A DNA stretch of 64,000 bases, from NCBI RefSeq assembly GCF_000516985.1, contig NW_006917100.1:2469490-2533489 (forward strand). Direction: 5' to 3'. Below are positions 1 through 11,708 of the stretch, one piece after another (the stretch's first letter is position 1; every line of letters begins with the position of its first letter). The position numbers were made by a program, and so were the translations under genes. The notes beneath the pieces were generated by a model. That model was given only the letters and a program-made list of their open reading frames with translations, ran no database searches and was not told where the DNA came from. This stretch comes from Pestalotiopsis fici W106-1 (taxonomy: Eukaryota; Ascomycota; Sordariomycetes; Amphisphaeriales; Sporocadaceae).

Positions 1-52
1 CGGCTAGGTCGTCTCTTCGAGTGTGGCGGGCGCGCACTACATTGAATTAAAC

Positions 53-2039
53 ATGGACGAGATGGAGATTATCGATCACGAAATTGCCGTCGATGAAGAG
101 TTCGATGCTTTGTAAGCTCAATCACGTACCCCAAGATTACGCCAGCAGCACGGCTCGTCGCTCGCTCTCCTTCTCCGTTCTGACTCTCGACTGCCAGGAC
201 CATTGAGCTCAAATCGTCACCGATCCGGCGGTTTCCTGGTATGTTGTTTCTACTATTCTAGACTTTCTCGGTGATAAATGGTCGCTCCAATGCCCTTACT
301 CTGGCCATTTTCAAGTGTAATCTGGCTGTCTTGAAAGTGCTTCCTTTAGTTGAGGAACCTGTGCTTATCATGTCTAATTCGCCAATGAGCCCTTTGTCCT
401 TCGAGCCATCTCTCAAATCTATTGATTCACTTATCGAGCGTCACGTCATACTGATTGCTCCTAGCCAAAACGCACGCAAGGAAAGTGGCAAAAGCCCTGG
501 GCGTCGACCATGGCATCATCTATCTGCCTGGTCAATCCGAGTTGGGGTATGAAGACTCGGACATGGAGGCTCCCTTCCGACAACGTCGATAGTGAGTAGT
601 AATAGTCCGACGAAGAACAACAAGATGCGAGAGGTCGTAGGCTGACATGCAGACTTAGCTTTTACTACCTAAGTGGTGCTGATTTCGCCGGCTGCGCCGT
701 CACATATGATATAGAAGCGGATAATCTAATCCTCTGGATCCCATATACACCGCCCCAGACCGTCCTGTGGTATGGCACGACGCCAAGTCCCGCCGAGTGT
801 ATGGAGAAATCGGATCTGGACGATGTCAAGTATGTTGCCGAACTTCCCAAGTACCTAGTCCCAACGCTCGCTCTCGTTGAGACTCTCTACGGTTTGCGGG
901 AGTCACAGCTTCCACGATTCAAATCCTTCGACACCCTCAAGCCGCATATCAGGATCGACACCTCGTCCCTCTTGTCAGCTATTGGTGAGGCCCGAGTGAT
1001 AAAGTCAGACTACGAGCTTGCCATGATCAGAAAGGCCAATGATATTAGCTCCCTGGCTCACCGGACAGTCTGCGAGGAGCTGCTCTCATTGAAGAATGAA
1101 TGTGAGGTCGAGGCTATCTTTACCGCCGTGAGCATCTCGCGTAATGCGCATACTCAAGCATACGCCATCATCGCTGGCTCCGGGGCCAATGCCGCCTCGC
1201 TTCACTACGGTGCAAACAATGAACCTCTGGCAGGCCGTCAACTTCTCGTTCTCGATGCTGGTGCTGAATGGAACGTGTACGCTTCAGACATCACGCGCAC
1301 TCTCCCAATCTCGGGCAGCTTCACTCCCGAGGCTAAAGCCATTTATGACCTTGTCAATGAGATGCAGACCCAATGCATCGATCGCATTCGTCCCGGCACT
1401 GTCTATTACAGCCTTCATCTGCATGCCCACATGGTGGCAGTCAAGGGTCTGCTACAAATTGGTATCCTACACAATGGCACCGCGAGTGAGATCTTCAAGA
1501 ACGGTACAAGCACCGCCTTCTTCCCCCACGGACTTGGCCACCATGTCGGTCTCGAGGTCCACGATGTCCCCGGGTACGAGAGGCTCATGATCGAGGCTGA
1601 CGGTTTCCTGGCAATGGGTGGGAAGCGAAAACCCGTCCTGCCCGAGATGCTCCGCGAAATGATGGCCTTGGATTCTTTTGACCCCATTGCTGCAGCTGAC
1701 GAGGGAAGTAACACTAAAATGTCCGGGCCGCCTCCTCCGTACAAGGGACGTCGACAACTTGCCCCCGGCATGATTGTCACCGTGGAGCCAGGTATATATT
1801 TTTGCAGGCCCTACATTGAAACATTTTTTCTCAAGCAGCCCGATCATGCCAGGTACATCAACACCGAAGTCCTCGAGAGGTATTGGGACGTGGGCGGTGT
1901 GCGCATTGAAGACGATATTCTAGTCACAGATGACGGGAATGAGAATCTCTCTTGGGCACCCAAAGGTCAGGAGATGCTGGACATCATCAATGGCGAGACA
2001 AAGCAGATCAAAGACCGCACGTGGTATAGGGAGCAATAA
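53..2039 (+). CDS. Xaa-Pro aminopeptidase (prolidase/AMPP family, peptidase M24B)
   Basis: Metallo-exopeptidase that should release an N-terminal residue preceding proline. Four exons fit: 53-111, 198-238, 465-591 and 659-2039, giving 535 aa; the three introns (86, 226 and 67 bp) have GT..AG ends and join in frame. The start ATG at 53 opens a short acidic leader ending DEFDAL, as in fungal members. The five M24 metal ligands are visible in order: D275 and D286 (LDAG...SDITRT), H370 (HGLGHH), E452 (VEPGIYF) and E493 (RIEDD). Between H370 and E452 there are about 80 residues, longer than in the bacterial enzyme; I take this as a fungal insertion rich in G, P and K. No signal peptide is seen, so it is probably cytosolic. 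It converges on the hydrolase gene downstream. Family is secure; exact substrate is inferred. Confidence 0.93.
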
Positions 2040-2380
2040 TCCAAGTCAAGGAGCAATCATGGAGGATCTAGAAGCAAAGGCAGATGATCTATGTGGAAAG
2101 AAGCCATTCTTATATTCGTAACATCTATGATCCATGACACTGCCCAGATGCTTTTCCACCGATCGTATAATAAGCTTGTTTACATCGTACATCGTAATTG
2201 TATCAGCACCTAATTAAATAGTCCATTGTCCACATAACTCCATGCTCAAGTGATTGTACAAAAAGCGGTTGCCCATGGTGTCTGATTCTGGGGGGATGAA
2301 TAAATCAATGACTTCGCAGGAGAGTTCCGTGCTGTGCCATTCTAAGTGTGCATCTTGGAACGCCATTTTCTATCCGTCTT
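2040..2380. other. Convergent intergenic gap
   Basis: These 341 bases lie between the stop codons of two converging genes. They are AT-rich and contain AATAAA-like motifs (near 2213 and 2298) that could serve 3' end formation. No coding signal is seen. Confidence 0.6.
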
Positions 2381-5071
2381 TTATGGAGATGATGGGGACG
2401 GTGATGATGGCTGGTCAGAGGCCTTCTCCATGCCAATAGTACCCAGTCCAATGCCCTTCTGGCGGCCCCTCAAGATTGCCTGGAGCGCCTTGCCCACTGC
2501 CGGTAGGTCGCCGAGCATGGTAATGTGACCGCGGTCAGTGCTGATGCGGCCGCCATTGACGACGTCGTACCCCGGCGGCAGCATGGCCTCGCGGGAAAGG
2601 ACTACCCCGTCGCCGCTGCGGAATAGCAGGTCGTCATAGCAGTCGGCGCAGGGGATGGCTTCGCGATTAGTGACATGCGCGGCGTATACCGTCGGAATGT
2701 CCTTGCCGTATATGATGGCCATGGGCGGGTACAAGTTGGACTCTGTAAGCTGCGGCTGGTGCTGCATCTCGGCACGAAACCGCTTCGTGTCTCTCAACGT
2801 GCGTCCTAGGTACTCCATGTATCTGTCCCTCTCGTTTGCGCTCTTGGGCTCGGCGTGCTGCTGCTGAGAAGCACGCGCCTGGCCCGACAGGGTGCCCATT
2901 TGCGGAGCCAGCGTATGGTCATTTTGCACCTCGGCTTTGCGGGCCGCGTCCACGACGCCTTGTCGAACGGGCGACCTGGAAGTGAGCTCGCTGGCAGAGC
3001 TGTTGCCGCGGCTCCTCATGGGCAAATTAGGTAGACTGCCCGAAAGGTTGAGCAACGAGCCCAATGCACTTGGTCGAACATTGTATGCCGGCAATATTGG
3101 GGCAACGCAAGGGGAAAGAGCGTGTTTCGCCCATTCGTCTGGATTATAAAAGTCGATTGGGAATTCCTCTCCCGTGTTCTTATTGACGAAGCAAAAGCCG
3201 TCCTCGGGTAAGAAGGCAAAGCTCGTCCTGAGAGAGAAGTTGACCTGCGCTGTGAGGACCTTTTCGTTCAGCAGTACCGCGTCGCCGTTGCGAATTGGGC
3301 CGAGAATATTGATACATCGCTGGGGAGTGCCGGCAAATAGCACGCCGGCGAATAGCTCGGGCCGCTGATTGATGGCATGCCGAGTGATCAGGCCGCCAAG
3401 GCTGTGAGCAATCACTGTTGCGCCCCTTTCCTGGGGGTTTCCTGACTGGTTACACGGGAGCTGTTCCAGGAATGATATCAGCTTCCGACTGAGTAGATGC
3501 GGACTGAGCCGCCAGTCCCAGCCATAATCCCAGACCCTCAACTTTCCGTTCTTGGCATTATCACTCTCCCTTAGTCGCTTGAACAGGCGTTTCGATATAT
3601 CGACGGGCCCTATGTTGGTGAGCATACCCGAGGGGTATATGCTCCCTTCCATTCTTTCTTCATCTTCTGGGTCTAGGCCGACTTCGAGGTTGACTTTTCG
3701 AATGTTGAGGCCGACTTTGACGGGAACCCAAATCTGACGATTTGTTCTAGTTGATCTCAGAATGGAGCCTCTATAGCCACCCATGACCACGACGTCGCCA
3801 GTCAACATCTCGAGAGCCTGACCTAGCTCAGACATCGCGCTGTCCTTTGGGAAAGAACCTGATGAACGCAGCATTGTTGTCGCAGGAGCCGATTCCTTGT
3901 TATGTGCCATTTCTGAGCTCAGGAGTGAATGTCTCTTCAAGGCATGTGGCAACTGTGGCAGCTTGAAAGTCGGTCTGTCAAAGCTCTCCTTGATCGCTTT
4001 GAATCTAACGTTGGCCTGCTCCGAGACGCCTCCCCACCGATCGTCATCGCCCAGAGAGGACATGCGGGACAGCGAGTGATAGAGCATTGACTCATCCGAC
4101 GTGGATCTCCTGATTGCCTTTGGCCTCTTTATGGATGCCGAAGACGGGCGCAATGAAGCGTCGCCGCTGAGACGATGGACTCCTCGAGCATCCTGGCTAT
4201 TGGTCAGGCTCGTGTCCGTCTTGTTGGCAGCAGCTATTTGCCTTGTCGCCGGGTTCGGACTCTTTTGAGACGAGTTGTCCGAGAAGAAGGAGGGCGATTT
4301 CAGGCTGGACAGAAAATTTGTCGGTAGCGTGATGCTCGGCAGTGCCTCCTTGAGCTTCCTCAGAGCGTCGTTGCCGCCCGATGAGGACCTCCTGGGTCGA
4401 GTGTTGGTACCAAAGACCGATGCCATTGCTGGCCTCGAGGTGGTCGGCTCATTCTCAACGACGAGATCCTTTGGTCCCGGCTGCCATGGCGACGGGAGTC
4501 TAGGCAAAGGTTCATAACGTGCAGGAGGCAACTGCCCCAGGGAAAAGCCACGGCTCTGACGATTTGGATAGGGCTTTACCAACTTGCGTGATGTTGACGT
4601 GGGCTGAGCAGATGCCAAGACGGGCGGGCCGTCGAATCCAGCACCGAAGAAACCACCGCCGGGTAACTTCTCCATGGCCGCCGCCTTCTCGGCAGCTGGT
4701 GTCTTGGGTGAAGTGAGCCTTGTCGCAGCGGGACTAATGGCGGGCTGGAAGAGAGACTGTGCATCGTCGGCATCCTGGAACAGGGGGTCATCGTCGTTAT
4801 TACTGTCAGAAGATGGCTCGTCCGAGGGAGCAACGGCCACGTTATTACTGGCGTGGTCCTGGTGAGACGGGGACGCTGACGGGCGGGTGTCATGCATTGG
4901 GGGCGGCTGTGCTGTAGCAGCAGCTGAGACAGGCACAGTTGAGTTGGCCATGGCCATGACAATGATGACAATGACGCTGATACTTGTGGTTGTGGGCGTA
5001 TTGTAGTGACCGGGCCATGGAGGTGGGAAAGACGTGAACTTGCAAGTGGTTTGGGTGGCAAGCAAATGCAA
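2381..5071 (-). CDS. LCAT-like alpha/beta hydrolase with long disordered N-terminus
   Basis: Uninterrupted reading frame of 896 aa. The first 400 or so residues are low-complexity S/P/A/D-rich and look disordered. The C-terminal half (roughly 420-880) resembles lecithin:cholesterol acyltransferase-like hydrolases. The nucleophile motif is AHSLGG with Ser557, and a GDGVV motif (Asp821) and RGHITML (His849) complete a plausible triad. Such proteins act on phospholipids or sterol esters, but the substrate of this one cannot be read from sequence. The start is uncertain: an early hydrophobic stretch (SISVIVIIVMAMA) lies between the first Met and later in-frame Mets near residues 39-41, so choice of start decides whether a membrane-inserting segment exists. 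The 3.3 kb upstream is rich in CT on the transcript strand, suggesting a long leader. Confidence 0.8.
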   Translation of the reverse strand: MHLLATQTTCKFTSFPPPWPGHYNTPTTTSISVIVIIVMAMANSTVPVSAAATAQPPPMHDTRPSASPSHQDHASNNVAVAPSDEPSSDSNNDDDPLFQDADDAQSLFQPAISPAATRLTSPKTPAAEKAAAMEKLPGGGFFGAGFDGPPVLASAQPTSTSRKLVKPYPNRQSRGFSLGQLPPARYEPLPRLPSPWQPGPKDLVVENEPTTSRPAMASVFGTNTRPRRSSSGGNDALRKLKEALPSITLPTNFLSSLKSPSFFSDNSSQKSPNPATRQIAAANKTDTSLTNSQDARGVHRLSGDASLRPSSASIKRPKAIRRSTSDESMLYHSLSRMSSLGDDDRWGGVSEQANVRFKAIKESFDRPTFKLPQLPHALKRHSLLSSEMAHNKESAPATTMLRSSGSFPKDSAMSELGQALEMLTGDVVVMGGYRGSILRSTRTNRQIWVPVKVGLNIRKVNLEVGLDPEDEERMEGSIYPSGMLTNIGPVDISKRLFKRLRESDNAKNGKLRVWDYGWDWRLSPHLLSRKLISFLEQLPCNQSGNPQERGATVIAHSLGGLITRHAINQRPELFAGVLFAGTPQRCINILGPIRNGDAVLLNEKVLTAQVNFSLRTSFAFLPEDGFCFVNKNTGEEFPIDFYNPDEWAKHALSPCVAPILPAYNVRPSALGSLLNLSGSLPNLPMRSRGNSSASELTSRSPVRQGVVDAARKAEVQNDHTLAPQMGTLSGQARASQQQHAEPKSANERDRYMEYLGRTLRDTKRFRAEMQHQPQLTESNLYPPMAIIYGKDIPTVYAAHVTNREAIPCADCYDDLLFRSGDGVVLSREAMLPPGYDVVNGGRISTDRGHITMLGDLPAVGKALQAILRGRQKGIGLGTIGMEKASDQPSSPSPSSP

Positions 5072-5156
5072 GATGAAAAGCTGCTACAATGCCAAATTGC
5101 TCTCAGTGCAACCAAGAATTAGGTCAGATTAGATCATGGTCAGGTCGATGCGATCC

Positions 5157-5202
5157 AAAAAAAAAAAAAAAAAAAAAGGAAATAGAGAGAGAGAGAGAGA
5201 GA
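5157..5202. repeat. A21 homopolymer followed by (AG)n
   Basis: Twenty-one consecutive A at 5157-5177, then an AG dinucleotide tract at about 5184-5202. It lies about 90 bp upstream of the first possible start of the hydrolase gene and is a T/CT tract on the transcript strand. Confidence 0.95.
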
Positions 5203-5591
5203 AAAGAGGTCTGGTTGTCAACCATTGGACCAATGCTTGGATATGCCTCGAAGTGTTTGTGTTATACAAACAAATTCGATCCCATAGGTCGACAAGACAA
5301 GGTCTTTGCAGCGGACACGACAATGATACTGATCCCGAACGATGGATAGATACCTAATATTGCATGGCATGTATGAAAGTCAATACACAGCGCAGTACAC
5401 ACAAACACATACATGAACCGGATGTGTCGGGGAATGATTGTGTGTTGGTGCAATTGACTAAGAAAAAGTTGCGGGAAATTGTCAGTCAATTGGTCTGACG
5501 AATATACAATGTACATAAACGGAATTAAGAAGAAAGAGGGACGGTGGAGCTGCTAACTAGGTTATCTAGGCTGTAGTAGTCGAAGAAGGAA

Positions 5592-5619
5592 GGATGGATG
5601 GATGGATGGATGGATGGAT
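5592..5619. repeat. (GGAT)7 microsatellite
   Basis: Seven perfect tandem copies of GGAT in the leader region of the hydrolase gene. Confidence 0.95.
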
Positions 5620-5667
5620 CGACGGTTCGAATAATGGAAATGGTCTGTCCAATTAAAGTGTGTACAC

Positions 5668-5670
<3 letters not shown>

Positions 5671-5700
<30 letters not shown>
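5671..5700. repeat. (AG)15 microsatellite
   Basis: Fifteen AG units, followed within 30 bp by a T-rich run at 5729-5742; part of the purine/pyrimidine-biased block 5.1-6.0 kb. Confidence 0.95.
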
Positions 5701-5702
<2 letters not shown>

Positions 5703-8105
5703 AGCCCACAGCTTTTCTTTTTTTCTTCTTTTTTTTTTTTTTCCTTTCTTTTTCCCTTGCTCCCCTTCTCCTCTGGGCGAGGATGGGTTGAAGATACAGA
5801 GAGATAGAGAGAGGGAGAGAGGGACAGATAGAAACAGGGGAGAAGAAAGAGAACGACACCGAGGTACAAATCTAGGTTGGGCACATGGCCCAAGCACAAT
5901 TCAATACTTGGAAGTGGCCCTCTTTTTTTTTTTTTTCCCCTTGCCCGCTTTCTCTCTTTTGACTTTCAGTATACCCTCTCAAAAAAGGAACATACCTGGT
6001 TTGGCGGTGGCTACACTACAGTAGGATATATACCGTTTGTGGCAGAGCTTTCGAGAAAAGCCATCAATTAAAGTAAACAAAGGTAACCAATAGGGGTGAA
6101 AGGACGAAACCAAGGGGCAATGAGACCAAGAATAATAAGAAGAGGGCGTTTATAAATGTGCAGAGGAGTCCAACGGTCTTGGATACCAAAGTTTGTTTAT
6201 TATCAGCCTGGGAACTGCTAGGCTGAGCAGATGCAAAAATTAATCATCGTTTCCTCTCTCTCTCTGTTGCCTTTCTGCCCAACAATGAATGACATTTTGC
6301 CACGGCACTAAATAAGTTACAAAAACCCACTTGACTCTCTTTTTTCTGTCCTGTGCAAAAATGTTTCTTCCATCCTTCCTTCGTTCAAATTCAGGGTCCT
6401 CGCGCGACCTTGTTTTTTTTTTCTTCCTCTTTAGGGTCAAACTCCTCTTCGTGCTGTTAAGCTCAATGTCGTTTCCCCTTAAAAATAAATAAATCTGGGG
6501 CTGGAGCTGACGCGCTGCCACGATGACGGATCCTCTTTTTTTTCCCCCAATACAAACCTACCTCGTACGGGCTAAAAAAGGACCCACGGGGCCACCGACC
6601 AACCAACCTAACGCCGACTGACCGACGAGCCAGCAGCCAGCTACCTTGTAGCCAGCAAGCAAGTAATGTAAGCACTCTTCCTTGCAGCTGGAGCTTTGTT
6701 GGCTGTCTCCATATCCCCATGCATTTCGACTTCACATGTCAATTGTTAGGCACAGGTGTATCTGTCTGGGCGGGATGGGACAGGAGCTGGAACTCAACGT
6801 ATCCGCCGCGACTCCAACCAGATAGCTAGCACAAGTCTCCTCTTCTTATCCCGTGGTATCAAATATTGATATATACGAGTCGAGGTTTGTTCATTCGTAC
6901 GCACGCACCATTATGGAGCAAATGCTGCTGCACACAAGGGTTCTTACAGTAAATGTACCTCTTGTACGTACGAAGTACTGCTGATCCTCTATGGATGACG
7001 GGGTGCTTGGTTGATGCTTGTCAGCCCACTGAGCTGCAACTTTGTCCTCAAGCTATCGAAAGGCTACCTAGGCCAGACTAGACTACTTCAGGCTACTACC
7101 GTGCTCTTTCTAGTGAGAAGCCGGCCGAGCCTTTAACTAAAATGCGGCGCCGACAATGGTGCTGCCCAGCAGGTAATATAAGGCCAGGACAGCTACCCAA
7201 CAGTACTAAACAACTGAAGGATGGTTTGGCTAATTACTGCATACCTACTTGTCAGGTCCGCCCCCCTTCTACAATATCAAGTCGAGTATCCGGGGTCTCC
7301 TTTGACGTCATGACCGTGCTTCCATGACAATCGCACCTCTTCTCCAGAGATAAATCAACCCGTGAGTGAATTCTGTTTGGGTAGCCAAGGTAGATTGGGA
7401 ATGGGTGCAAAAAGAAAAAGACAAATCCCCCTAACCTCCCCAATTCTTACTCCCGATTCTTGGCATATAATGCTTACGTTATGTCGCAGGCAGGGCAGGG
7501 TAGTGCTGCATACAACTCAGCTTCTAGAAACGAGGCGGTAACCAGAGTCAAGAGGAAATGATCAGCCTCATGATCCATAGCTGAACAGATCCCCTACCTC
7601 ATCCGCCTTCCTCTGTGTTTACAGAGTACGTATGTCTTGTAGGTAGCTTCATTTGTGCGCACCAAGATTCAACATGACAGAGCACAGCACTTGTCAGGTA
7701 GGATTTGAGAAAGCAAAGGAAAATAAACCTCTATCTCAAATGCACCATGCAATCAATACACGGTACGGGAACCTGCCAGACAATGCTTACCTTGGGTGGA
7801 TCTTTACTCTTGCAAGCCTGGCAAAACTTTTGTCATATTCATCGTGCCCAGAAATATCAGAATTATGCGTTGGCTTCATCATGAATATTGTGAATAGCAT
7901 TGTTTGTTTCTTTGATCTTTGCAGTCCCAATATACAATATGCCGTACAAACACCCTCTGCCCATGAGAGTATCCAAGACAGACAGACCATGACCATCCCG
8001 ACAAGGGCAGCGACACGGATTGCCGCAAAGACAAAAACAGGGTTGAGAGAGAGAGAGAAAGGCATCCTTGTGGACATCTCGCTCCTGCTCTTGTGTCGAG
8101 ACTAC

Positions 8106-8123
8106 AAAAAAAAAAAAAAAAAA
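8106..8123. repeat. A18 homopolymer
   Basis: Eighteen consecutive A residues about 210 bp downstream of the ITC1 stop codon. Confidence 0.9.
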
Positions 8124-8332
8124 GTATTCGCATGTGCCGTCCTCAAAATGCAATCACCAGTCGCTATGCATTGCCAAATCACCTTGTCCGCTGAACAGTG
8201 TGCAACCCCTCTTTTCTTCCATCTGCTCTTTTTTTATGTTATATTACCGTGAACATGCAAATGATATTCAACGCCGGCCCCCATCTACAAGGGAAACTCC
8301 GATAATGCATCCGTCCAAGTCATCCACGTCGA

Positions 8333-11300
8333 TCAACCTTTTGATTTCCTGCCTGGCTTTCTGCTCTTCTTCTCCTGAGGCACCGGCTCCTCGCTGTGAA
8401 TGTGGCCAATCTCGTCAATCGCCATGGAATTGTACCAATTCAAACAACGGTGCTGCGGCTGCAGCTCTGGGGACGGTTGGTTCTTTGCACGGGTACTCAT
8501 GCGCTTCGACTCCTTGGGTTGCTGCTCCTCCTTCTTTTCTTTTTCGGCGGCTTCCTCCTCCTCCGTTGCAAGATATTGTGTCCGAGCCTCCATACCAGAG
8601 ATGACCTTCTCCTTGCAATTGATCAGCTCCTTGCGCAGCTTGAGCTCATTGAAGCCCCGGGGATCCAGCCAGTTCAGAAGAGACTCGACGTCGTTTGGCT
8701 CGGAATAATAGCCCCACTGGTGCGCATTGAAGACGCTTGTTCGGCCCTCTTCCATCTTCTTGCGCTGGGAAACTGTGATCTTGAACTTCTGCTTATACTC
8801 AGCTTGGAGCTCTGGGGACAGGTCAATATAGCCCTCCCTCTCAAGGTCGTCGGGACCCTGCACCCAGATGCAGCCGTTGGCATAACCCGACTCGGCGGTT
8901 GAACTGGTTGGAAGCCCCGCGTATGGCATACCGTTGCGCTCAAACCAGTAATACCTATTCCAGAATCGATCCTTGCCCAGCACACGAGTCCGCGCACAAT
9001 CTGCCTCGCGGAGGTCGTTCTCTATAACGGCAACTTCGTCCTCACACTTCTTGATATACTCTTCCTTCTTCTGTATGTCCTTGAGCAGCTTGATAAATTG
9101 TTTTGACTGCTTCGGCTGTTTGGCCGCTGCAGCCTCTGCCTCTTTTCTCTTCTGTTCTTCTTCCCGTTCTTTCTGCTTCCGCTGAACAACAGCCCGGTCG
9201 CCTCCGCGCCGGGTGTTACGACGGAGACTGAGGTCATCATCGCTGTCGGCCACCTCCTCCGCTGTCTCCTCTTGGAGCGATTCATCAGCGTCCGTCATCT
9301 TGACGTCGCCATTAGTCTTGGGTGCCTCGTCAGCCTTGGGTGATTGCGGCGTATTTTCCGGAAGTAACAGTTTCTTCTGCTCATTCAAAGCCTTGAGCTC
9401 CTCCACACTAGGCCACCATGTTAGCACGCGCAAGTCAAGCCGGGGAAGGTTCGCACTACATGCGAACCCAGTAGTGAACTTACGCTTGTTTTCGGTTCTT
9501 CTGCCACTCAATCTTCTCTTTGCGGTACCCAGTCATGGTCTCTGCACAGTCTTCCATGTAGGCCCGGACGGCCTTGGTTCCCGTTGTCAGCATGCATATA
9601 ATCTGGAGTGCAGATATCCGGAGGTTGAGATCGAGATTGCTGTAGCATTGCTGGACCGTCTCGCGAGATGGCTCTTGGTCCGGAGGCACGAGCTTACTGA
9701 GCAACTCCTCACATATTTCGGTTTTCCTAGGTTCCCGCGAGAGTTGGTTCAGTAAACCGACCATGATCATCTCCCATCCACCATCCTTGAAATCGCGCTT
9801 CTTGAGATGTTCAATCCAGTCATAGTCGGCCAAAACCTCCGCTGCTCGGTGCTTGACGACCGGGGTGTCTTCGGCCTCCTCCTTCTCGGCAGCCGCCGCC
9901 TCAGCTTGTAGTCTCTCTGCTTCAGCCTTGGCCAGGCTTCGCCGAGTCGCACGCGCCGGGGGTTTTGGTTCCGGTTCAGGCTCGGGCGAGGGGGCTTCTT
10001 CGCTATCATCATCCTCGTCTTCCTCCTCTTCATCTTCCTCCTCAAGTTCTGGCATCCGCACCAATAACTTGCCACCGTCCGCCTCGGAGCTTACCAGTTG
10101 CTTCAACACCGCACAATGGACCTCGTCAAAAAGCTGAACTGGAACATTGGCGCGCGCAACTTCCAAGGCTTGCACAAAGTCATCAAATGTGAAAGAATCC
10201 AGCTTGAATATCTCAGCGTAGACGTTCAAGGTGTCCCATGTCTCCAAGAGGGGGCCCATTGACTTCATAAGTATCTTGTCGTTGCGGGCTCCACTATCAA
10301 CAACACCTTGCGGAGGGTCTGCACATAAAAACTTGAGGGGCGGTCGCACATAATCATCGCGAGGCTCTAGCTGCAGATCTTCGATCGGATATTTGGGGGG
10401 CGGCGGCGGCGGCGGCGGTTCAGGCGGTGTGTATACGACCGGCGCAGGGGGTGGCGGCATGTTGTTCCTAAATGATACGGGGAACTGGAAGGGATTGTTC
10501 CCGGGCACAAAACCAGGGTCCGGCCCGACATGTATTCCCTGTCTGCCCCTGAGATGCTGTTCTTGGAGTTTCGATATCTTCTGAGCCTTGGGCGCTGGTT
10601 TGAGTTCGGGAAGTCTGGCCGGTCCCAGCGCGTTGTGAAGCGATGCGCCGTTGGCGGAGACCATGTCTTGGACACCCAGTGCTCTCTTCTGCGCTTGGTG
10701 TTGCTTACGTTCCGCTAACTTGTTGTTGTATTGTAGATGAGGAGGAACGCGGGTGTCGATGTGGTACTGTGCCGCAACATCGTGCTTGACCAGCCATGGT
10801 GCGCCAGTCCAGGCTGCCCGAGTGACAGTCTTCTTAATAAAGGACCTCAGGACGGACTTGGTGAAAACTTTCCTGTCCCTGTAGATGTTGTTCTCGTCGA
10901 CCGCGGCCTCTTCTCCAGGTCGCCCATCGATACTGGTGAAGTAGCGCGAATACGGAGGGGTGAGTGTCCCATCAGGGAGTACCTTGCTTCCGAGCCGCGC
11001 CTTGTCTCTCACGATACCGGTCGTTCGTTCGCCGTTCATAAGGTGTATTGTGACAGCTTCTCCAGGATAGTAATCGGCCTTGAACTCGTCGTATATCATG
11101 TCGACAAGATTATCGATTCGTGAAATCGTCTGGAATTGGACGCGTCGCAATACGGGACCCTTGAGGGCTTCTGGGAAAGCTTGTTCGACTTCTTCGGCAC
11201 CGGCTTGTTCGCTTCGGAGAGCTGCAAAAAAGGTGAGACCGGAGTGACCAGTAATCTGGCAGATGAATCGCGGCTGAGAACTTGGTTAGAGCGCGGGATC

Positions 11301-11708
11301 ACAGCCGGCACTGAGGATTAGGATCACAAACCTGGGTATAGAAATCCATGCTGGGATACTTGGGTTAGCCATCCATGTGTGCAAGGAGTACAGAGGTTAA
11401 TCACACGTACCGATTCAAGTATTCTTCGTAAGAGGTAAATATTTCCCCCGTTTGGGGTATATGCCAGACCTACACAGGGATATATTTAGCATAAAAGAAA
11501 TCAATTGAAGAGGAAGGAGGGAAATGGGTGCGCGCCGGGTTGGGGCGGGCAGGAGGACTATACGTGGAAAAGGGTACGTACCTCTATGGATTCATCTTCG
11601 ACGACGGGGGTCTGCAGAAACTGCACTGGCTTGCGTTTGAAGAGAACCTGAATTGGTGAGAAAAACGGCGGCGATGGGACATCTGAAAATAGTGGCATCA
11701 CATACCAT
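8333..11708 (-). CDS. ITC1: ISW2 chromatin-remodelling complex subunit Itc1 (WAC/DDT/WHIM protein)
   Basis: Non-catalytic subunit that partners an ISWI ATPase in nucleosome spacing; nuclear. Six coding exons on the minus strand: 11706-11708, 11582-11647, 11411-11469, 11332-11350, 9484-11273 and 8333-9407, for 1003 aa. The first carries only the ATG, immediately followed by GTATGT; the second begins VLFKRKP, which with that Met matches the family N-terminus. Regions in order: WAC/Acf1 DNA-binding domain (about 23-125, with VWHIPQTGEIF and QITGHSGL), a proline run near 334, DDT domain (about 388-450), an acidic stretch near 460-480, WHIM1 (about 530-600), a charged linker, and WHIM2 from about 780 (KDRFWNRYYWFERNG). 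The donor after exon 4 (GTTTGT) is weaker than the others. Family and domain order are strong; the small 5' exons rest on splice signals and homology memory. Confidence 0.92.

Larger units (their letters stand above)
5072..8332. promoter_or_regulatory. 3.3 kb upstream/leader region of the hydrolase gene
   Basis: No convincing gene. The segment separates the start of the hydrolase gene from the 3' end of ITC1, both on the minus strand, so most of it is promoter or 5' UTR of the former and 3' flank of the latter. It is dense in simple sequence: A21 at 5157, AG tracts at 5184 and 5671, (GGAT)7 at 5592, T runs near 5729 and 5925, A18 at 8106. Read on the minus strand these form CT-rich tracts, common just upstream of fungal start sites. 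The many short open frames here are translations of repeats. Confidence 0.5.

Noticed and set aside
5592..5619. Regular repeats suggestive of CRISPR
   Set aside because: Perfect tetranucleotide microsatellite with no unique spacers, in a eukaryotic genome.
5525..5899. Several 60-124-codon frames in 5.5-6.0 kb
   Set aside because: They translate CT, GA and poly-T repeats into S/L/F or R/E runs; not proteins.
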